The notes under the pieces were generated by a model that made no database searches, was not told where the DNA came from, and saw nothing but the letters and a program-made list of their open reading frames with translations. 64,000 nucleotides of DNA from the NCBI RefSeq assembly GCF_003315135.1, contig NZ_QNRK01000002.1, forward strand, positions 221,113-285,112. Direction: 5' to 3'. The stretch is from Roseiarcus fermentans. GTDB taxonomy: Bacteria; Pseudomonadota; Alphaproteobacteria; Rhizobiales; Beijerinckiaceae. Of the stretch, positions 44,319 through 52,882 are shown piece after piece (positions within the stretch are counted from its first letter, which is position 1; each line of letters starts with the position of its first letter). The position numbers and the translations under genes were made by a program.

Positions 44319-45836
44319 ATGACCGCCGCCGCGCCGAACATCCTCCTCGTCATGGCCGACCAGATGGCGCCGGCGTTCCTGCCGTTCCATGGCGACGGCG
44401 TCACGCGCGCCCCGCACATGAGCGCGCTCGCCCGCGACGGCGTCGTGTTCGACGGCGCCTATTGCGCGAGCCCGCTCTGTTCGCCGTCGCGGGCGTCTTT
44501 CATGACCGGCCTCCTGCCCTCGCGCACCCGGGTCTACGACAACGCCGCCGAGTTCGCGTCCGACATCCCGACCTTCGCCCATTGTCTCAGGCTCCGCGGC
44601 TACCGGACGATCCTCGCCGGCAAGATGCACTTCTGCGGACCCGATCAGTTGCACGGGTTCGAGGCGCGGCTGACCACCGACATCTATCCCGCCGATTACG
44701 GCTGGACGCCCGACTGGGACCGTCCCGACGCGCGGCCGAGCTGGTATCACAACATGAGCTCGGTCGCCGAGGCCGGCGTGTGCGTGCGCACCAATCAGCT
44801 CGACTTCGACGACGAGGTCGCCTTCGCCTCGGAGCGGGCAATCTACGATATCGCGCGGGCGAAGGACCGGCGGCCGTTTCTGCTGGTCGCCTCCTTCACC
44901 CATCCGCACGACCCGTTCGCCGTGCCGCAGCGCTATTGGGATTTGCACCGCGACGAAGACATCGCCCTGCCGGACCCGACCGCGGCGGCCCTCGATCCGC
45001 ACGCGCGCCGCTTGCGTCATGTCTGCGCCATGGACGCCGAGCCGGTGACGGAGGCCCAGGTTCGCGCCGCCCGGCGCGCCTACCTCGGCGCGATCGCTTA
45101 CGTCGACGATCACGTCGGCCGGCTGACGGCCGCGCTGCGAGCGGCCGGGATGGCCGAGAACACGATCGTCGTCCTGACCAGCGATCACGGGGAAATGCTG
45201 GGCGAGCGCGGGCTCTGGTACAAGATGAACTTCTTCGAGGGCGCGGCGCGCGTGCCGCTGGTCATGGCCGCCCCCGGCCGCTTCGCGCCGCGGCGCGTCG
45301 CCGCCGCCGTCTCGCTCGTCGACCTTTTGCCCACGCTCGTCGACCTCTCGGGCGGCGACGCAGCCGCGCTCGCGGACCGAATCGATGGCCGCAGCCTGAC
45401 GCCGCATTGCGCCGGCCGCGCCGGCCATGACGAGGCGATCGGCGAGTACCTGGCCGAAGGCGCGATCGCGCCGATCGTGATGATCCGCCGCGGCCGGTTG
45501 AAGTTCATTCACTCGCCGCCCGATCCCGACCAGCTCTACGACCTCGGCGCCGATCCCGGCGAGCGCGACAACCTCGCCGCCGCATCCGCCCACGCCAAGA
45601 CCGTCGCCGCCTTCCGGGAGGAGGTTTCCCGCCGCTGGCGGCTCGACGCGCTCGACGCCGAGGTGCGGGCGAGCCAGCGCCGGCGCCGTCTCGTCGACGC
45701 CGCGCTCGCGACCGGCGCCGTCCGGGCGTGGGATTTCCAGCCGTTCCGCGACGCGTCGCGCGCCTACATCCGCAACGGCGTCGACCTCGACGATCTCGAA
45801 GCGATGGCCCGGTTCCCCCGCGTCGCGCGGCCGTAA
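44319..45836 (+). CDS. betC: Choline-sulfatase-type sulfatase
   Basis: A 505-residue cytosolic sulfatase in the alkaline-phosphatase superfamily. The formylglycine motif is C54-S-P-S-R58 in SPLCSPSRASFMTG, with metal ligands in ILLVMADQMAP and VVLTSDHGEMLGERGLWYK. The latter, with the ending WDFQPFRDASRAYIRN, is typical of choline sulfatases. Activity needs a formylglycine-generating enzyme encoded elsewhere. Product choline would feed glycine betaine synthesis, but betA/betB are not nearby. ATG 44319 is chosen because GGAG lies 6 bp ahead; ATG 44307 is possible. Confidence 0.88.
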   Translation: MTAAAPNILLVMADQMAPAFLPFHGDGVTRAPHMSALARDGVVFDGAYCASPLCSPSRASFMTGLLPSRTRVYDNAAEFASDIPTFAHCLRLRGYRTILAGKMHFCGPDQLHGFEARLTTDIYPADYGWTPDWDRPDARPSWYHNMSSVAEAGVCVRTNQLDFDDEVAFASERAIYDIARAKDRRPFLLVASFTHPHDPFAVPQRYWDLHRDEDIALPDPTAAALDPHARRLRHVCAMDAEPVTEAQVRAARRAYLGAIAYVDDHVGRLTAALRAAGMAENTIVVLTSDHGEMLGERGLWYKMNFFEGAARVPLVMAAPGRFAPRRVAAAVSLVDLLPTLVDLSGGDAAALADRIDGRSLTPHCAGRAGHDEAIGEYLAEGAIAPIVMIRRGRLKFIHSPPDPDQLYDLGADPGERDNLAAASAHAKTVAAFREEVSRRWRLDALDAEVRASQRRRRLVDAALATGAVRAWDFQPFRDASRAYIRNGVDLDDLEAMARFPRVARP

Positions 45837-45868
45837 GGGCGTCGCCTTCGAGCCGCGCGCCCCGCGAG

Positions 45869-45887
45869 CGGCGGCGTCCCGCCGCCG
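45869..45887 (+). terminator. Hairpin after the sulfatase gene
   Basis: CGGCGGCG-TCC-CGCCGCCG is a perfect 8-bp stem with a 3-base loop, 32 bp after the sulfatase stop. No T-run follows, so the call is tentative. Confidence 0.45.
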
Positions 45888-45992
45888 GACGCGCGACCAC
45901 GGGAGGCGCCGCAGCCCGCGCAGGAATCGGGCGGACGCGGCGCGGGCAATGGGGGTAGAAGCGCCGAATCGAAAAGAATCGTCAGGATTGCC

Positions 45993-46973
45993 ATGGGCGC
46001 GGCCCCTCAACGTCCGATGACCGCGCGCGAATGGGGCCTGCTCGCCTTGCTTTCGGCGCTCTGGGGCGGGTCGTTCCTGTTCGTCGGCGTCGCGGTGAAG
46101 GAACTGCCGCCGCTCACGCTCGTGGCCTTGCGGGTCGGGCTGGCTGCGGCCCTGCTCTGGGCGCTCGCGCCGATGCTCGGGATCGGGCCGCCCCGCAGCG
46201 TCGCGGCGGCGTCGGCGCTGCTGGTTCTCGGCTTCGTCAACAACGCCCTGCCCTTCTCGCTGATCGCCTGGGGCCAGACCCATCTGCCGAGCGGCCTCGC
46301 CTCGATTTTGAACGCGGCGACGCCGCTGTTCACCGTGGTCGCGGCCCACTTCCTGACCAGCAACGAAAAACTCAGCGGCCTCAAGCTCGTGGGCGCGCTG
46401 CTCGGCTTCGCGGGCGTCGCCGCCCTCGTCGGCCCGAACCTGCTCGCCGGCGCCGGCGTCGACCTTTGGGCCGAACTCGCCGTGCTCGCCGCTGCGCTGA
46501 GCTATGCGCTCGGGGCGATTTTCGCCCGGCGCATGCCCGGTCTCGGCCTGAAGCCGATCGACGTCGCTGCCGGACAGGCGACCGCCGCGGCGCTGTGGCT
46601 CGCGCCCTGCGCCCTCGTCTGGAACCGCCCATGGACCCTGCCCATGCCGGGCGCGGCGACCATCGCTTCGGTGCTGGCGATCGCGTCGCTGTCGACCGCG
46701 CTCGCCTACATCGTCTATTTCCGCATCCTGGCCGGGGCGGGCGCGACCAACGTGCAACTGGCGACGCTGCTGATCCCGGCCGTGTCGGTCGCGCTCGGCG
46801 CGCTGATCCTGGGCGAGCGCCTGGCGGCGCGGCAATTCCTCGGCTACGCCCTGATCGCGGCCGGCCTCGCCTTCATCGACGGCCGGCTGCCGGCGAAGCT
46901 GTTGCGCTTCAGGGACCGGCCCGATCGTCGGGCCGCCGATTCGCGACTCCCCACGCGCCGGATTCCGCGCTAA
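45993..46973 (+). CDS. EamA/DMT superfamily transporter
   Basis: A 326-residue inner-membrane protein with ten predicted helices arranged as two EamA repeats. Landmarks are LLALLSALWGGSFLFVGVAV, VALRVGLAAALLWA, INTALPFxLI-like NNALPFSLIAWGQTHLPSG, ASILNAATPLFTVVAA and, in the second repeat, STALAYIVYFRILAGAGATN with LILGERLAARQFLGYALI. Members export metabolites or amino acids; the substrate here is unknown. It is followed after 24 bp by a small hypothetical gene. Confidence 0.92.
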   Translation: MGAAPQRPMTAREWGLLALLSALWGGSFLFVGVAVKELPPLTLVALRVGLAAALLWALAPMLGIGPPRSVAAASALLVLGFVNNALPFSLIAWGQTHLPSGLASILNAATPLFTVVAAHFLTSNEKLSGLKLVGALLGFAGVAALVGPNLLAGAGVDLWAELAVLAAALSYALGAIFARRMPGLGLKPIDVAAGQATAAALWLAPCALVWNRPWTLPMPGAATIASVLAIASLSTALAYIVYFRILAGAGATNVQLATLLIPAVSVALGALILGERLAARQFLGYALIAAGLAFIDGRLPAKLLRFRDRPDRRAADSRLPTRRIPR

Positions 46974-46997
46974 CGTCGAGCGCGAAAGGGCCGGCCA

Positions 46998-47252
46998 ATG
47001 GCGATGGAGACCAGAACACCGGGCGACGTGGCGCGGCGCTCGGCCAGCCGGCGCGAGGCGCGCGTCGCCGCGATCGACAGCGCGTGGCGGCGCGAGACCT
47101 TTCGGCTGCCGCGGGCGGAGGCGCGCGCCAAGGCGCGCGAATGGTTCGAGCGCTTCCCCAAGGCTGCCTACATGACCGAGATCGAATCGTGGCGGGAACT
47201 CGCCGACGACGAGATCGAATTCGTCATGCGCCGCCTGCCGACCGCCGACTGA
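46998..47252 (+). CDS. Small hypothetical protein
   Basis: An 84-residue, highly charged, probably helical protein with the conserved-looking core AREWFERFPKAAYMTEIESWREL followed by ADDEIEFVMRRLP. I recognise no named family. GAAAGGG precedes the ATG and the gene follows the DMT transporter by 24 bp, so co-transcription is likely. Compositional bias toward Arg and Ala in the first half is usual for real genes here as well as for chance frames; the Trp/Phe-rich core speaks for a folded protein. Confidence 0.6.
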   Translation: MAMETRTPGDVARRSASRREARVAAIDSAWRRETFRLPRAEARAKAREWFERFPKAAYMTEIESWRELADDEIEFVMRRLPTAD

Positions 47253-47626
47253 TCCGCCGCGCGGGAGGCGCGGGAAAGCCGTCGTTGCGCGGCCGGCGGG
47301 CGCGCCAGCCCCTCCGCCGGCTCGTGGACGGCGCCGATACTCACGTTTAACACCGTCTTAACCATCAAGAGACGGCGTACCGGCGCTGATTAACCGTGAT
47401 CGTCTCCGAGTAATGAACCATTAGCAATAGAAACGCAAAGACTTCATTTCCATTTCCATATGAATACGTTTGCCACGGCGCTGCGGCTGAACTCCCTTGG
47501 AAAAGTTAGCCAAATCCGAGCGGGCCGTTACAGGAATCGTTATCCCTAATGCTTACCGTTGGAGCACGACCGGGAACGGTGTCAGCCGACCGGCGGGGAT
47601 GTTTCTTGGTGTTCGAGGAGACCACA
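47253..47626. other. AT-rich upstream region of the outer-membrane protein gene
   Basis: 374 bp with no gene. The part from about 47340 to 47560 is distinctly AT-rich for this genome and holds a CtrA-type box (47347-47362) and further TTAA/CCAT elements. A long untranslated leader for the barrel protein gene is likely. Strong promoters of abundant outer-membrane proteins often look like this. Confidence 0.55.
47347..47362 (+). promoter_or_regulatory. CtrA-type binding site
   Basis: TTAA-CACCGTC-TTAAC matches the CtrA consensus TTAA-N7-TTAAC exactly. It lies 265 bp upstream of the outer-membrane barrel gene. It also overlaps a small inverted repeat (CCGTCT and AGACGG), so the region may serve a second purpose. 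Confidence 0.5.
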
Positions 47627-48283
47627 ATGACCAGAGTCCTGATCGGCGCGCTGCTCGCCGGAGTGGCGAGCGCCGCGCTCGCGGCCGATCTTCCGCCGCG
47701 TCAGCCCTACAATTACTCGGCCCCGGTCTACGCGCCGGCGTTCACCTGGACCGGCGTCTATTTCGGCGTCAACGGCGGCGGCGGCTGGGGCGCCACCAGC
47801 AACGGCTCGTTCGGCAACCTGTCGGGCTGGACGTTCGGCGGCACGGTGGGCGCCAACTATCAGATCAACCAGTTCGTGATCGGCGCCGAAGGCGACTGGG
47901 ACTGGGCCAACGTCGGCCACACCCAGTATTTCACCTTCAGCTCCAACCAGATGAACGTCAACCAGACGCTGACGCTGAGAGCCCGCGCCGGCTTCGCCAT
48001 GGACCGCGCGCTGCTCTACGTCACCGGCGGCTACGCCGGCGTCAACGCCAACGCCAGCTTCTCGACCCCGCTCGCCGGCTGGGGCGGCTCGCAGAGCCAG
48101 TGGATCAGCGGCGGCGCGATCGGCGCCGGCGTCGAATACGCCTTCACCAACAACATCACCGCCAAGGCCGAATACCTCTACCTGCCGCTGTCGAGCACCA
48201 CTTTCTTCGGCTCGGCCCTGTATTCGACCCGCGCGCCGGTCGACCTGAGCCTGCTGCGCGCCGGTCTGAACTACAAGTTCTGA
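47627..48283 (+). CDS. Outer-membrane beta-barrel protein (Omp25/porin-like family)
   Basis: A 218-residue outer-membrane protein. A signal peptide (residues 1-20, LIGALLAGVASAALAADLPP) is followed by an eight-strand-type barrel with alternating aromatic and polar residues: FTWTGVYFGVNGGGGWG, GTVGANYQINQFVIGAEGDW, RARAGFAMDRALLYVTGGYA, GAGVEYAFTNNITAKAEYLY and the final LLRAGLNYKF, which ends in the C-terminal Phe required for barrel assembly. This is the Omp25/Omp31-like group of Hyphomicrobiales. GAGGAG precedes the ATG. Confidence 0.95.
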   Translation: MTRVLIGALLAGVASAALAADLPPRQPYNYSAPVYAPAFTWTGVYFGVNGGGGWGATSNGSFGNLSGWTFGGTVGANYQINQFVIGAEGDWDWANVGHTQYFTFSSNQMNVNQTLTLRARAGFAMDRALLYVTGGYAGVNANASFSTPLAGWGGSQSQWISGGAIGAGVEYAFTNNITAKAEYLYLPLSSTTFFGSALYSTRAPVDLSLLRAGLNYKF

Positions 48284-48292
48284 CCCGCCACC

Positions 48293-48316
48293 GGCCCGGC
48301 GCCGCGGCGTCGGGCC
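48293..48316. terminator. Hairpin after the outer-membrane protein gene
   Basis: GGCCCGGCGCC-GC-GGCGTCGGGCC forms an 11-bp stem with one G-T pair, a likely terminator 9 bp after the stop. It faces the convergent MarR gene, whose stop is 57 bp further. Confidence 0.65.
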
Positions 48317-48372
48317 GTTGGCCCGCTCGCCGCCGGCCGCCCTCCCGGCCTCAGCCTGCTCCGGTCGGCGCC

Positions 48373-48861
48373 TCACGAGCGGGCCGCCTCCTCCCCCATC
48401 GCCAGCATCGGCGCGCGGCTGAGGTCGTTGCAGCCGTCCACCGCCTTCGCCAGGAGGCGCATGAACTCGGCCGCTTCGCCTGTGTCGAGCCCGCTCAGCA
48501 TGACGCGCTGCGCCCGTTGAACCGCAGGCTCTATGCGCGCGACCAGGTCCGCCCCCTCGGCGGTGATCTCCAGCGCCCGCGCCCGCCGGTCCGACGGATG
48601 CGCGCGCCGGCTCACGAATCCCCGTTGCGCCAGCCGGTCGACCACGCCGCCGATCGTCGTGCGATCGAAGGCGATCAGCCCGGCGAGCGTCGCCTGATCG
48701 ACGCCGGGGTGCGCGACGAGCGCCGTCAGAACCGAATATTGCACTGGGGTGAGGTCGAAACCCGCCGCCGCGACCTCGGCGTGAAAAACCGCGACGGCGA
48801 TCTGCTGGAAGCGTCGCGCCAGGAAGCCCGGTTTTTGGGTCGGTCCGATGGTGTGATTCAT
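48373..48861 (-). CDS. MarR family transcriptional regulator
   Basis: A 162-residue winged-helix regulator. The core reads LTPVQYSVLTALVAHPGVDQATLAGLIAFDRTTIGGVVDRLAQRGFVSRRAHPSDRRARALEITAEG, covering the recognition helix and the wing with the conserved DRR. It diverges from an aromatic monooxygenase gene; an inverted repeat lies inside that gene's promoter (48899-48915), so it probably represses the monooxygenase until a phenolic ligand binds. The start at MNHTIGP (48861) is chosen over an upstream ATG that overlaps the promoter region. Confidence 0.92.
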   Translation of the reverse strand: MNHTIGPTQKPGFLARRFQQIAVAVFHAEVAAAGFDLTPVQYSVLTALVAHPGVDQATLAGLIAFDRTTIGGVVDRLAQRGFVSRRAHPSDRRARALEITAEGADLVARIEPAVQRAQRVMLSGLDTGEAAEFMRLLAKAVDGCNDLSRAPMLAMGEEAARS

Positions 48862-48890
48862 CCCGTTCCCTCGCCACGTTCTCCGACAGT

Positions 48891-48918
48891 TTGACAGCAT
48901 ACTGATTATAAGTATACT
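48891..48918 (+). promoter_or_regulatory. Promoter of the monooxygenase gene with embedded MarR operator
   Basis: TTGACA (48891-48896) and TATACT (48913-48918) are separated by 16 bp, close to the ideal sigma-70 type promoter. The spacer and -10 overlap the inverted repeat ATACT-N7-AGTAT (48899-48915), typical of a MarR operator that blocks polymerase. Confidence 0.75.
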
Positions 48919-48974
48919 GCCTATATGCCGGCGCCAAGGCCGGTCGAGACTCGCCGCCCAGGAAGGACACGCCC

Positions 48975-50882
48975 TTGCAGTTCTATCTCGACGCCTTCCG
49001 CACCGGCGATCCCGAACTCCTCCCGCCCAATCCCGATCCGGCCATGCTCGCCGACACGGACGCGCTGCCGGACGAGGTCGACGTGCTGATCGTCGGCTGC
49101 GGCCCCGCCGGCCTGACGCTCGCCGCCCAGCTTTCCCGCTTTCCCGCGATCAGGACCCGCATCGTCGAGCAGAAGGACGGCCCGCTCATGTTCGGCCAGG
49201 CCGACGGCATCGCCTGCCGGTCGATGGAGATGTTCCAGGCCTTTGCCATGCGCGAGCGCGTCGAGCGCGAGGCCTACTGGGTCAACGAGACGGCGTTCTG
49301 GAAGCCGAGCGCGGAGCGGCCGGGCGAGATCGTGCGCTCGGGCCTCATTCAGGACGTCGAGGACGGGCTCGCGCCCTATCCGCACGTGATCATCAACCAG
49401 GCGCGGGTGCACCAGTTCTTCCTCGACATCATGGCGCGCGCGCCGAACCGGCTCATCCCCAACTACCATCGCCGCTTCGCCGGCCTCGAGATCGGCGCCG
49501 ACGCCGTGACCGCGCGCATCGAACGGCTCGACGACGCGCATGAAGGCGAGATCGAGACGGTCCGGGCGCGCTACGTGGTCGGCGCCGACGGCGCGCGCTC
49601 GTCCGTGCGCGAGGCGCTCGGTTTCCGGCTGGTCGGCGACGCCGCCAATCAGGCCTGGGGCGTGATGGACGTGCTCGCCGTCACCGACTTTCCCGACATC
49701 CGCAAGAAGTGCGTCATCCAGTCGGAGCGCGAGGGCAACGTTCTCGTCATCCCGCGCGAGGGCGGCTACATGCTGCGCATCTACGTGGAGATGGACAAAC
49801 TCGCCGGCAACGAGCGCGTCACCGACCGCGCGATCGGCCTCGACGACATCGTGCGCGCCGCCGAGCGCATCTTCAGGCCTTACACGTTCGAGGCGAAATC
49901 GGTGTCCTGGTGGTCGGTCTACGAGGTCGGCCAGCGCATCACCGATCATTTCGACGACGCGTCGCCCACGCAAGGGGCGCGCGACCCGCGGGTCTTCATC
50001 ATGGGCGACGCCTGCCATACCCACAGCGCCAAGGCCGGCCAGGGCCTCAACGTCTCGGTCATGGACGCGTTCAATCTGGGCTGGAAGCTCGCCGCCGTGC
50101 TCGACGGGCGCGCGCCCGCGGCCCTGCTTTCGACCTATTCGGCCGAGCGGCGCGCGATCGCCCAGACCCTGATCGACTTCGACCGCGAATGGGCGGCGAT
50201 GATGGCGGCGCCGCTGAAATCGCCGGCGGTTCCGCACGGCGTCGACCCGGCCGAGTTGCAGGCCTATTTCGTCCGGCACGGCCGCTACACGGCGGGCGTT
50301 GCGACGCGCTATGCGCGATCCGCCCTGACCGGCGGGACCGAGCATCAGGCGCTGGCGAAGGGCTTCGAGATCGGGACGCGCTTCCACTCGGCGCCGGTCG
50401 TGCGGCTCGCCGACGCCAAGGCGATCGAACTGATCGAGACGATGGAGGCAGACGGCCGCTTCCGCCTGATCGCCTTCGCCGACCGCGGCGATCCAGCGGC
50501 GCGGGGCTCGAAAATCCGGGATTTCTGCGAATTCGTGGCCGAAACGCTCGCGCCGCGCTTCACCCCGCGGGGCCGCGACATCGACGCGATGTTCGATCTG
50601 CGCGCGGTGTTCCAGCAGGGCCATCGCGACCTCGACCTCAGGGCGATGCCGGCGCCGCTGCGGCCGGCGAAGGGCCCGCTCGGGCTCACCGACTACGAGA
50701 AGATGTTCTGCCCGCATTTCAAGTCGGGCGTCGACATTTTCGACCTGCGCGGCGTCGATCGCGAGCGCGGCGCCCTCGTCGTGGTGCGGCCGGACCAGTA
50801 CGTCGCGCACGTGCTGCCGCTCGACGCCCACGCGGAGTTGGCCGCCTTCTTCGCCGGGTTCCTGATCCCGGTCGCGGCGTGA
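48975..50882 (+). CDS. FAD-dependent aromatic monooxygenase (3-hydroxybenzoate 4-monooxygenase/phenol hydroxylase type)
   Basis: A 635-residue flavoprotein hydroxylase. FAD-binding motifs are VLIVGCGPAGLTLAA (residues 38-50) and RVFIMGDACHTHSAKAGQGLN, with the DG motif VRARYVVGADGARSSVR. The C-terminal 200 residues have the thioredoxin-like fold of phenol hydroxylase/MobA (YEKMFCPHFKSGVDIFDLRGVDRERGALVVVRPDQYVAHVLPLD). It adds an OH group to a phenol or hydroxybenzoate using NADPH and O2. It starts with TTG, preceded by GGAAGGA at 8 bp. It is controlled by the divergent MarR gene. Confidence 0.9.
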   Translation: MQFYLDAFRTGDPELLPPNPDPAMLADTDALPDEVDVLIVGCGPAGLTLAAQLSRFPAIRTRIVEQKDGPLMFGQADGIACRSMEMFQAFAMRERVEREAYWVNETAFWKPSAERPGEIVRSGLIQDVEDGLAPYPHVIINQARVHQFFLDIMARAPNRLIPNYHRRFAGLEIGADAVTARIERLDDAHEGEIETVRARYVVGADGARSSVREALGFRLVGDAANQAWGVMDVLAVTDFPDIRKKCVIQSEREGNVLVIPREGGYMLRIYVEMDKLAGNERVTDRAIGLDDIVRAAERIFRPYTFEAKSVSWWSVYEVGQRITDHFDDASPTQGARDPRVFIMGDACHTHSAKAGQGLNVSVMDAFNLGWKLAAVLDGRAPAALLSTYSAERRAIAQTLIDFDREWAAMMAAPLKSPAVPHGVDPAELQAYFVRHGRYTAGVATRYARSALTGGTEHQALAKGFEIGTRFHSAPVVRLADAKAIELIETMEADGRFRLIAFADRGDPAARGSKIRDFCEFVAETLAPRFTPRGRDIDAMFDLRAVFQQGHRDLDLRAMPAPLRPAKGPLGLTDYEKMFCPHFKSGVDIFDLRGVDRERGALVVVRPDQYVAHVLPLDAHAELAAFFAGFLIPVAA

Positions 50883-50925
50883 TCCCGGTCGCTTGCAGAA
50901 AACGGTAGTCCGCCGCCGGCGCTTC

Positions 50926-50974
50926 TGTAGCCGCGCTCGCTGCGCGCGGCGCCCGGCCAGCGGCCGCGCCTACA
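50926..50974. terminator. Hairpin between convergent monooxygenase and glycerate kinase genes
   Basis: TGTAGCCGCG and CGCGCCTACA pair at 9 of 10 positions around a GC-rich loop that itself can fold. It lies between two converging stops. Wording suggests it could be one of the small dispersed palindromes rather than a simple terminator. Confidence 0.4.
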
Positions 50975-50983
50975 CCGAAGCGG

Positions 50984-52117
50984 TCAGAACCCGCCGATCT
51001 TCAGCGTCGCGGCGACGTTGCGCGCGGTGCGGCGAAGGTTGCCCGCGGCGTCGGCGAGCGCTTCCGCCAGCGTGCACGGCCGCTCGAGCACGCTGAACAC
51101 GGCCGCGATCCCGTGCTCGTGGACGGCCTCGAACCCCGGGCCGAGGCTGCCGGCGATGGCGATCACCGGTTTGCCGCGCCGGCTGGCCGCGGCGGCGACG
51201 CCGATCGGCGTCTTGCCGTGGACGGTCTGGCCGTCGATGCGCCCCTCGCCGGTGACGACGAGATCGGCGTCCGCGACGATCCGGTCCATCCCCACCGCGG
51301 CCAACACGATCTCGGTCCCGGAGCGCAGGCGCGCGCCCAAGAACGCGTGCAGGGCCGCGCCCAAGCCCCCCGCGGCGCCCGCGCCGGGCATGTCGGCGAC
51401 CGATACGCCGAGCGTGCGCTCGATCGCCGCGGCGTAGCGGGCGAGGTTGGCGTCGAGAACCCGGACCATTTCCGGCGTCGCGCCCTTCTGCGGCCCGAAG
51501 ATCGCCGACGCGCCGCGTGGGCCGACGAGCGGATTGTCGACGTCGCAGGCAACCTCGATCGTGGACTCCGAGATGCGGGGATCGAGCCCGGACACGTCGA
51601 TTCGCGCGAGGGTTTCGAGCGCCCCGCCGCCGCGGGCGAGTTCGCCGCCGCTCGCGTCGAGAAACCGGACGCCGAGCGCCTGCAGCATGCCGGCGCCGCC
51701 GTCATTGGTGGCGCTGCCGCCGACGCCGACGATGAAACGGCGCCGGCCATCGTCGAGCGCGGCCCGGATCAGCTGGCCGACGCCGAAGGTGGTGGTCAGA
51801 AGCGGGTTGCGCCTGCCCGGCGGAACGCGTTCGAGCCCCGCGGCCGCGGCCATTTCGATCACCGCCGCGCCGTCGCCGGCGACGCCGTAAAAAGCCTCGA
51901 CTTCATCCCCGAGCGGGCCAGCGACCCGCAGCCCGACGCGACGCCCGCCCGTCGCCGCGACCAGCGCGTCGACCGTGCCCTCGCCGCCGTCGGCGACCGG
52001 CAGGAGGACATAGTCGGCGTCGGGAAAGACGGCGCGAAAGCCCGCGCAGATGGCCTGCGCGACCTCGACCGCGGTGAGGCTTTCCTTGAACGAGTCCGGC
52101 GCGATGACGATCTTCAA
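50984..52117 (-). CDS. Glycerate kinase (GarK/GlxK family)
   Basis: A 377-residue type I glycerate kinase that phosphorylates D-glycerate, by family to 2-phosphoglycerate. Signatures: MKIVIAPDSFKESLTAVEVA at the start, [39 protein letters not shown] and DLVVTGEGRIDGQTVHGKTPIG. The length is normal. It is followed in reverse order by a GST gene 9 bp upstream, so the two are co-transcribed. It is a metabolic enzyme of serine/glyoxylate use; a link to the glyceryl-ACP operon 3 kb away is conceivable but not supported by its product, which is the 2-phosphate. Confidence 0.95.
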   Translation of the reverse strand: MKIVIAPDSFKESLTAVEVAQAICAGFRAVFPDADYVLLPVADGGEGTVDALVAATGGRRVGLRVAGPLGDEVEAFYGVAGDGAAVIEMAAAAGLERVPPGRRNPLLTTTFGVGQLIRAALDDGRRRFIVGVGGSATNDGGAGMLQALGVRFLDASGGELARGGGALETLARIDVSGLDPRISESTIEVACDVDNPLVGPRGASAIFGPQKGATPEMVRVLDANLARYAAAIERTLGVSVADMPGAGAAGGLGAALHAFLGARLRSGTEIVLAAVGMDRIVADADLVVTGEGRIDGQTVHGKTPIGVAAAASRRGKPVIAIAGSLGPGFEAVHEHGIAAVFSVLERPCTLAEALADAAGNLRRTARNVAATLKIGGF

Positions 52118-52126
52118 CGCTGCGCT

Positions 52127-52735
52127 TCACCCCCTGAACCGGGTCTCCTCGAAGCTCGGCGTCGCCGCGGCGAACAGGTCGAGCCAGGCGACGAGGCCGG
52201 GATGGCGGGCGCGCCACGCCCCCTCGAACCGCAGGTCGAGATAGCCGAGCGCGCAGGCGAGCGCGATCGTGCCGATGTCGCTGAGCTCTTCCGGCAGCGC
52301 CGACTCGAAGGCCGACAGGCCGCGGGCGATCTTGTCCTGCTGGTAGGCGATCCACTTGTCGGAGCGCTTGTCGGGCTCGCGCCATACCGATTCGTAGCGG
52401 ATGAGCACGGCGGCTTCCATGATGCCGTCCGCCAGCGCCTGCTGGGTCAGCGAGCAGAAACGCTTCGGGCCGCCCGCCGGAATGATCTTGCCGCCGCCTG
52501 CGAGGGTGTCGAGATATTCGACGATCACCGCGCTGTCGTACACGACGGCGCCGCCTTCGAGCACGAGCGCCGGAATTTTCCCCAGCGGATTCTCCGTCCG
52601 CAGTGAATCGGCCGGATCGTTCGTGTCGGCCGGCACGACCTCGATCCGGTCGTCGAGCTCCAGCACGGCGGCGGCGATCCGCACCTTGCGCGCGAACGGC
52701 GACGGCGCGGCGGCTCTCAGGACAAGCATGGTCAT
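52127..52735 (-). CDS. Glutathione S-transferase
   Basis: A 202-residue cytosolic GST. The N-terminal thioredoxin-fold half has SPFARKVRIAA with the catalytic Ser/Cys-type position replaced by SPF, followed by NPLGKIPALVLEGG and YDSAVIVEYLD, the glutathione-binding motifs. The helical half contains IGTIALACALGYLDLRF. It resembles YibF-like GSTs with an unassigned substrate. It is upstream of the glycerate kinase gene with 9 bp between, same strand. Confidence 0.92.
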   Translation of the reverse strand: MTMLVLRAAAPSPFARKVRIAAAVLELDDRIEVVPADTNDPADSLRTENPLGKIPALVLEGGAVVYDSAVIVEYLDTLAGGGKIIPAGGPKRFCSLTQQALADGIMEAAVLIRYESVWREPDKRSDKWIAYQQDKIARGLSAFESALPEELSDIGTIALACALGYLDLRFEGAWRARHPGLVAWLDLFAAATPSFEETRFRG

Positions 52736-52882
52736 ACCCCTCTTTCACGGGCGAATGGGCGCGACCGGCCGCGCTTTCGCTCGCCTGCCCGTTGTAGCGC
52801 AATCGCGCCCCCCATATAAGGGCGTGAAACCAACGGCCTGCACGGGAACCGGCGCCGGCGGGAATTTTTCCAGGGGATCGCC

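Noticed and set aside
50984-52117. Glycerate kinase as the supplier for the glyceryl-ACP operon
   Set aside because: Type I glycerate kinases give 2-phosphoglycerate, whereas FkbH-like enzymes use 1,3-bisphosphoglycerate from glycolysis; the genes are also separated by trxB and lysR and are not co-transcribed.
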